DNA of 64,000 nucleotides, from contig NC_092589.1 in the NCBI RefSeq assembly GCF_047663525.1, positions 77,922,501 to 77,986,500 on the forward strand, written 5' to 3'. This document shows, piece by piece, positions 60,001-64,000 of the stretch. The notes below the pieces were generated by a model. It had not been told where the DNA came from. It was given only the letters and a program-made list of their open reading frames with translations, and did not search any database. How positions within the stretch are numbered: the first letter of the stretch is position 1; each line of letters starts with the position of its first letter. A program made the translations under genes and the position numbers. Origin of the DNA: Anas platyrhynchos. Lineage: Eukaryota > Chordata > Aves > Anseriformes > Anatidae.

Positions 60001-63000
60001 TGGGTTTCTTACACACATGAATAATTGAAATGTTGAAGCTGTCAAGCAAGTGGTATGCAGTATTTCTTTACGTACTTACATCCATCTATTGTTCGATCTG
60101 TTATAGCATGTTTTCTAGTCAAAAAGTAACACAGTGATTTCCTAATAACATTTTTCTTATTTATAGCAGGAGGCTGATCCTTTAAAAATGGTGTATTTTC
60201 CCTGATGACATAACTGTAGTATTTATATATAAACTTAAATTTTGTCTATCTAGCTATCTAAATCTATCAGGGCAGGCACTGAAAGCTCAGAGAAGAAAAT
60301 TGTATTTTAAGCTTTTTATCTGTCTGTATCTATATATCTCTATGACATAAATTGGTATGTCTGGGTTTTATTTATTTATTTATTAATCTGGTAGTTGAAC
60401 ATATTTTCATATTGGATCAGCTGACACAAAATATAGCAAAGGTAGCTGTATAATTTAACACCTGACACTTGCCCTCATTTGCAATTCAATACTGGAATAA
60501 CTTTTGAATTTGATGCTTGGAGTTGTTTATGTATTTATTATTATTATTCCCTTGTAGAAATTTCAGACTTTACTTGTTTCAGATGTTCCAGTGTAAGTGT
60601 GAATGCCAATATTTGAACTGGACATCCTTACTCAAATTGTTTGAAAAGCACTCAGTGAAAGAAAACCTAAGAAGGCAGGGAAGGAAGGAAAAGCAAGAAA
60701 GGAGCAGATGAAGGCACTTAGGAATGTGGCTAGATGTGGACAGGGCGCTTGTAAAGAAAAGGAGCAGGTGCTTCCTTCTTCAGCTGACAGCAGTGACAGA
60801 GTGGATTCCCACAACCTGTAAGTGAAAACACTCAGGAAGTGGATGCATACTTTCTGCTGAAAAGCAGTAAGAGAACTGGGGCACAGTCCTTTCAACAGCA
60901 AGCTGCGTCTTTAAGAGTCTGGGGAGATCACCGAGTGAAGTTCATCATCCTGTGTATGAAAGGGTGTTTGTGGTGCATTTTTTATATAAAATAACAAAAG
61001 AGAAAAAATGATACCAAGTGTTAATTTTATCAAGTGGTGGGGTAGCCAGGTTGAAGAAGAGGAGAAGAAGAAAAGAAATGGATGAGTCTTTCTACAGCAA
61101 CTGTTTAGCGTCTGGTACTAATTCATCCACTGTTAATTTTGTTAGTGTTGCAGCTGTCAGATGTTTTGCTAGGACAGATTGTGAGCATAGCTACAGGGCC
61201 CTTCTGTTTGTTTTCCACTATTCTGAATATTAGGACTGCAGACTTCTGACTTATCAAGAGACTTAGTGACTAATGCAACATTTATTTATGAAGAGGACAT
61301 AAATTTTCTTTCCCTTATTTGTTATGATTATTTTTATTGATGGATGAAAGCTTAGATTTGTGTAGCAAGTTAGTCTTGCAAATATAAGTGATTAATCTAA
61401 GAAGTAGTTATAGAATGTTAGAAAATCTGTTTAAAATCTCAACCAAATAATTATTTATAATGGTACTATATAGATGCATTAGCAAGCAGGAAAAAATACT
61501 TCCCTAACAAGATTTTATTGATGGTCTCACAAAATACATACAGCTCTTTATTTATTTATTTTTCTCAAGGGGTGTTAATTGTTCTTTTATGCAGAGAAAG
61601 TACAACTCAAGATAGAGGTTTATGTGGGACTGACAAAATTGAGATTGTAGGTAGTTGGGACTATTGATTAGTTTTGGAGAGAAGCCTGAAAAATGCTTGG
61701 AGCATTCCATAATCACTTCTGAGCAGAAATGCTCAGGGGAGACAGGCAATGTTGTACAAGATTTTAAGAAGTGAAGGAGACAGGATTTTTCTTATTAATT
61801 AGGAGTCTTTTGATACTTTTAAAATAACACTGCTGTAGAGAAAAATCTCTTCTAAAAAAAAGATTTCCAGCTTCCTTATTTTTCCAGTTTGACTTTTGCT
61901 ATTTCAGGGTAAGGGCAGCCAAACACCGGGTTGATGTTTTTTTGACCAGTTGCCAAGAATTACTTTGGTCTCTCTTTGTGCCCACGTGCATGGTGCTGGC
62001 AGTGCTGCGTTAGGTTCTGGTGCTCTCTGACAGAGGAGACCGAACCATCTCCTGCAGCAGAATTTGAGAGATTGCATCCGTCTATTTCAGTTCAGTTTGT
62101 CAGTTTCCACAAGTTCCAAACAAGTCAACAAAAAACTGAATGGTTGAGGTTTACGAATTCAACGTAGCTTAATTGCATATACAAGTCATGCGCATTATCA
62201 GGAATCATCTGCTCTTGTTCCTGAGCTTTGTGTTCACTTCTTCCAATCAAGAGGAAGAGCTGTACGTCATTTTGGACAGCAGAAGTATTTGCAGTGGGTG
62301 GTGTTGGTGAAGTTGGTAAGCACTGTTTGTAGGTATAATAAAGAAGTAAAACAGTAATTTCATTAGATCCACCAGAGGTGTATCCACAGCTGGAATGTCC
62401 ACGCTAACCAGAACAGAGCATTACAAGATAAGGCTCCTTCAGAGCTTGACGGAGAGGCAACAAAGATAGAAACACTTCATGTGAAGAGGGACTTGAATAT
62501 TAGGAGTTCAGACAGGAGAGGAAATGAAAAGGGAGACGTTACAGCAAGAGAACACAGTAAATGATAGAAGATAAATTAGCTATGCTTACTTAACTGCCCT
62601 CATCAGAGTTCAAGGAGCTGTCTGTGAAACGGAAAGGCAACAGATTTACAGCCAGGGAAAAAAATATATTTATTTAACATTCTGTATAACTAAGCTGTAG
62701 AATTTGCAATCACAGAGCATCTTTGAACATATTATCAAGACTTAAGGGTAGAAAAAAGAATTAAATGTCCATATAAAGAGGGAACTTCTTTGAAGCAATA
62801 CTGGACCTCATGCAGAAAGACCTTTACTTAGCTACCAGCTGGTAGTCAGGAAGAAGTACCCACAGAAGAAGAAAAGATATTTCAATTACTCAGTATAAAG
62901 AGCCTTATTTTCCCTCTGAAGGCCACGTGGGAAATGGATCTGTTCTGGCATGTCACCTGTGACGTCTGTTGAAAGCTACTTCAAACCAGTACTTTTTGCT

Positions 63001-64000
63001 CATGTGGCAGTGTTGTGGTGCATTTCAAGAAAGTGATGGTGTCTTATTTCCTTTTGGGGACGATGAGGCAGAATAAGATGAAGGAAATCATCCAGCAAAT
63101 CAGAAGGAAAGCTAAATCCTATCTGTTCGTGCCGTCAAGATGGGACAGGCACTTCTCTTGTTGTTTGTTAGAGTTGCATGTGGCAAGCCCGTGTTTATTC
63201 CTGCCCAGCACCTCACGGTAGCAGGATGTTTAAGTCTCTGTGTCAGGTCTGAGATAAAGATTAGGAAAAGCAAGCAGAACAACTTTTCATTTAGTTATTC
63301 TTCATTGGCAGTAAATAGATACTGTACAGTGTCACTGAGAAAGGTAAGTCCTGTGTATTGCTGTAACTTGTATAAAATGACCCTTCACCTATTTATTGGT
63401 AACTGATCAGTCTTGAGGAGAGATTAGCGTCATCAGAGAGGCAAAATCTCTTTTCTCAAACTGACATGAAGTAAACATTTTACTTTGCTTCTCTGGAGTT
63501 TACTGCAGTATTAAAGGAGTTCCTCTGCATTTTGCACTGCCAGAAAAAAATCCCACAGTATGTTCTGTGTTCTGTTTCCAAGCACTTAATTGTTTATAAA
63601 GTTTTCCAAGGTGTTAGGTATTTCTAGGGTATTCTGCTCAAAGATATTAATTATCAGAGAGATGACATCAAGAGGATTGTTATTAAAGACAGTCTATTAT
63701 GTTAGCTCTGTGCAAAATGATCAAATGACTGTGATTGTATCCAAATTTTGCTCTTAAAGCATAACTTAATTTCCCTTAAATACAAGATAGGAATTAAAAG
63801 TTTTAAAATTTAGAGGACTTTTTTTTTTTTCCCTTTAGCAATGTATGGTACTGTGCAGTGTTTATTATTAAAAGCATTATATGAGAGAGATCATCATGAA
63901 AAATAGTTCTGTAACCGATAGCCAAGCAGTTACAATTTGTCTCCAGATGAGTAGCGAGGAAATAGATAAGAGGCACGCATGTCGATGTCACAGTTGTCCT
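57022..64000 (+). other. USP45: USP45 intron continuing past the right edge
   Basis: Seven kilobases after the last recognised USP45 donor contain only short chance open frames and simple TTTA runs near 60368-60385 and 61548-61562. The expected next exon (APRFKDFQQQDSQ-like) is not found, so the intron is taken to run to the edge. Confidence 0.6.

Noticed and set aside
1-64000. A bacterial-type system, CRISPR array, phage or plasmid feature
   Set aside because: Introns, CpG islands, CR1 elements and vertebrate genes show this is animal nuclear DNA; the tandem ATTCTATG units are CR1 tails, not spaced direct repeats.

Overview
The window is vertebrate nuclear DNA, almost certainly from a bird. 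The genes have introns with GT-AG borders and CpG-rich first exons. The interspersed repeats are CR1-type LINEs, two of them ending in short tandem tails of the ATTCTATG / ATTCTGTG kind typical of birds. The family-level call (fowl or waterfowl) cannot be settled from the sequence alone. Nothing here is bacterial or plasmid-like, and I see no rRNA, tRNA or CRISPR array.

Layout: (1) 1-6380, non-coding. It has a GC-rich start, AT-rich parts that look like candidate regulatory DNA, and no coding exon I can defend. In other vertebrates the neighbour on this side of CCNC is PRDM13, so this may be the PRDM13-CCNC spacer. (2) 6380-23835, plus strand: cyclin C (CCNC), complete. Twelve coding exons sum to 852 bp, giving 283 residues plus stop. 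(3) 25300-28570, minus strand: TSTD3, a single-domain rhodanese, complete. Four coding exons sum to 483 bp, giving 160 residues. CCNC and TSTD3 converge. (4) 28570-31480, the spacer between the divergent genes TSTD3 and USP45. It holds a clean solo LTR sitting inside a CR1 copy. (5) 31480-64000, plus strand: the 5' part of USP45. It has a CpG-island first exon and seven coding exons for the first 282 residues: the zinc-finger UBP domain and the Cys box with the catalytic cysteine. The rest of the gene lies beyond the right edge.

Functionally the three genes are unrelated housekeeping genes: a Mediator kinase-module cyclin, a probable mitochondrial sulfurtransferase-like protein and a nuclear deubiquitinase. 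They are held together by conserved vertebrate synteny rather than by a shared pathway.

I did not find a new multi-gene system. The most interesting structure is in the repeats and non-coding DNA: an LTR nested in a CR1 with a visible target duplication, a younger CR1 with an open reverse-transcriptase end nested in an older CR1, twin perfect hairpins in a CCNC intron, and G-quadruplex-prone arrays at the CCNC and USP45 starts. There is also one unexplained antisense open frame in CCNC intron 5. All family assignments rest on recognition of the translated exons; no alignment was run.
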